Shown: in pieces, positions 6,348-6,549 of the stretch
Layout: every line of letters starts with the position of its first letter
How positions within the stretch are numbered: the first letter of the stretch is position 1
The notes under the pieces: model-generated
Told to the model about the DNA's origin: nothing
Database searches by the model: none
What the model saw: only the letters and a program-made list of their open reading frames with translations
Program-made: the position numbers and the translations under genes
From: JBKPRX01 sp046734795
GTDB taxonomy: Bacteria > Actinomycetota > Thermoleophilia > Gaiellales > Gaiellaceae
Assembly (NCBI GenBank): GCA_046734795.1
Contig: JBKPRX010000131.1
Location: 1 to 6,549 of the forward strand
DNA: 6,549 nucleotides
Reading direction: 5' to 3'

Positions 6348-6501
6348 CGGCTTGCGCGCCCGAATCGCAGAGAGTGCTCGCGCGGTCATCCCGTTCGGGT
6401 GAGCGGCGGCCGGCGCGCGTTCTCTATGACTTTCTAGAGCAGTGAGGCCGATCCGTGATCCCCCCGAGCTGCCGACGACAGCGGGGTCGCCGGCAGTGCT
6501 G

Positions 6502-6549
6502 ATGACGAAGCTGCAACCTCCGCCTCGACGAGAGCAGACGGTCGTGCGC
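6502..6549 (+). CDS. Probable TetR-family regulator, first 16 codons (cut by window edge)
   Basis: Only the extreme N-terminus is present: MTKLQPPPRREQTVVR, open to the window edge. The RREQTVVR stretch resembles the lead-in to the helix-turn-helix of TetR regulators, where a basic 'RR.QT..RIL.AA' pattern is common. The frame is open from 6430, so GTG at 6442 or 6496 are alternative starts; the ATG at 6502 gives the most TetR-like N-terminus. Its divergent position from a DHA2 exporter, with a palindrome between, is the standard layout for a TetR repressor that controls an efflux pump. Sixteen residues cannot prove the family, so this rests mostly on context. Confidence 0.38.
   Translation, partial: MTKLQPPPRREQTVVR

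Larger units (their letters stand above)
6145..6441. promoter_or_regulatory. Intergenic control region between the MFS exporter and the rightmost gene
   Basis: This stretch of about 300 bases holds no convincing gene. It separates the minus-strand exporter start (6144) from the open plus-strand frame that begins near 6442. It contains five copies of the hexamer GGTGAA or its complement TTCACC, at 6175, 6199, 6307, 6334 and 6342, two of which form a perfect palindrome. I could not identify a -35/-10 pair for the exporter with confidence. TATGAC at 6425-6430 is a weak -10 candidate for the plus-strand gene. Confidence 0.6.

Noticed and set aside
6141..6389. 82-codon minus-strand frame whose TGA overlaps the exporter's GTG
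   Set aside because: The overlap mimics coupling, but its codons include TTA, CTA and AGA and its third positions are far less GC-rich than in the real genes. The protein is low-complexity and the frame runs through the palindrome cluster.

Overview
This is 6.5 kb of GC-rich bacterial chromosome with dense, short-gapped genes. Several of them start with GTG or TTG. The gene set (a stand-alone UBP-type zinc finger, DHA2 drug transporters, a DUF2867 protein, a multi-membrane-span histidine kinase) and the codon use suggest an Actinomycetota genome, possibly a Thermoleophilia-like soil lineage. The taxonomic guess is an inference from gene style only. No RNA gene, insertion sequence, prophage gene or CRISPR array was seen.

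Layout, left to right. On the minus strand, a small UBP-type zinc-finger gene (250-531) is followed four bases later by the 5' end of a DHA2-family MFS transporter that runs off the left edge (1-245). Divergent from these, on the plus strand, a zinc-dependent alcohol dehydrogenase (636-1658) overlaps a DUF2867 gene (1658-2242) in a TGATG junction. Converging on that pair is a minus-strand SnoaL/NTF2-like gene (2258-2677). A 184-base gap then leads to a plus-strand membrane histidine kinase (2862-4271) with no response regulator beside it. Right after its stop codon, behind the best ribosome-binding site in the window, sits a 62-codon gene for a small exported peptide (4281-4469). A second, complete DHA2-type MFS exporter (4498-6144) lies on the minus strand.

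The right-hand 400 bases are the upstream region of that exporter. They contain a perfect palindrome, TTCACC-TG-GGTGAA, plus further copies of the same half-site. At the very edge is an open plus-strand frame whose last residues look like the start of a TetR-family repressor. Together this reads as a typical divergent repressor/efflux-pump arrangement, although the repressor is cut by the window end.

The most interesting unit is the kinase plus exported-peptide pair. A sensor with about eight membrane spans and no recognisable extracytoplasmic domain is tightly linked to a tiny tryptophan-rich secreted peptide. The peptide could be a ligand, accessory subunit or output of the sensor, but nothing in the sequence proves this.
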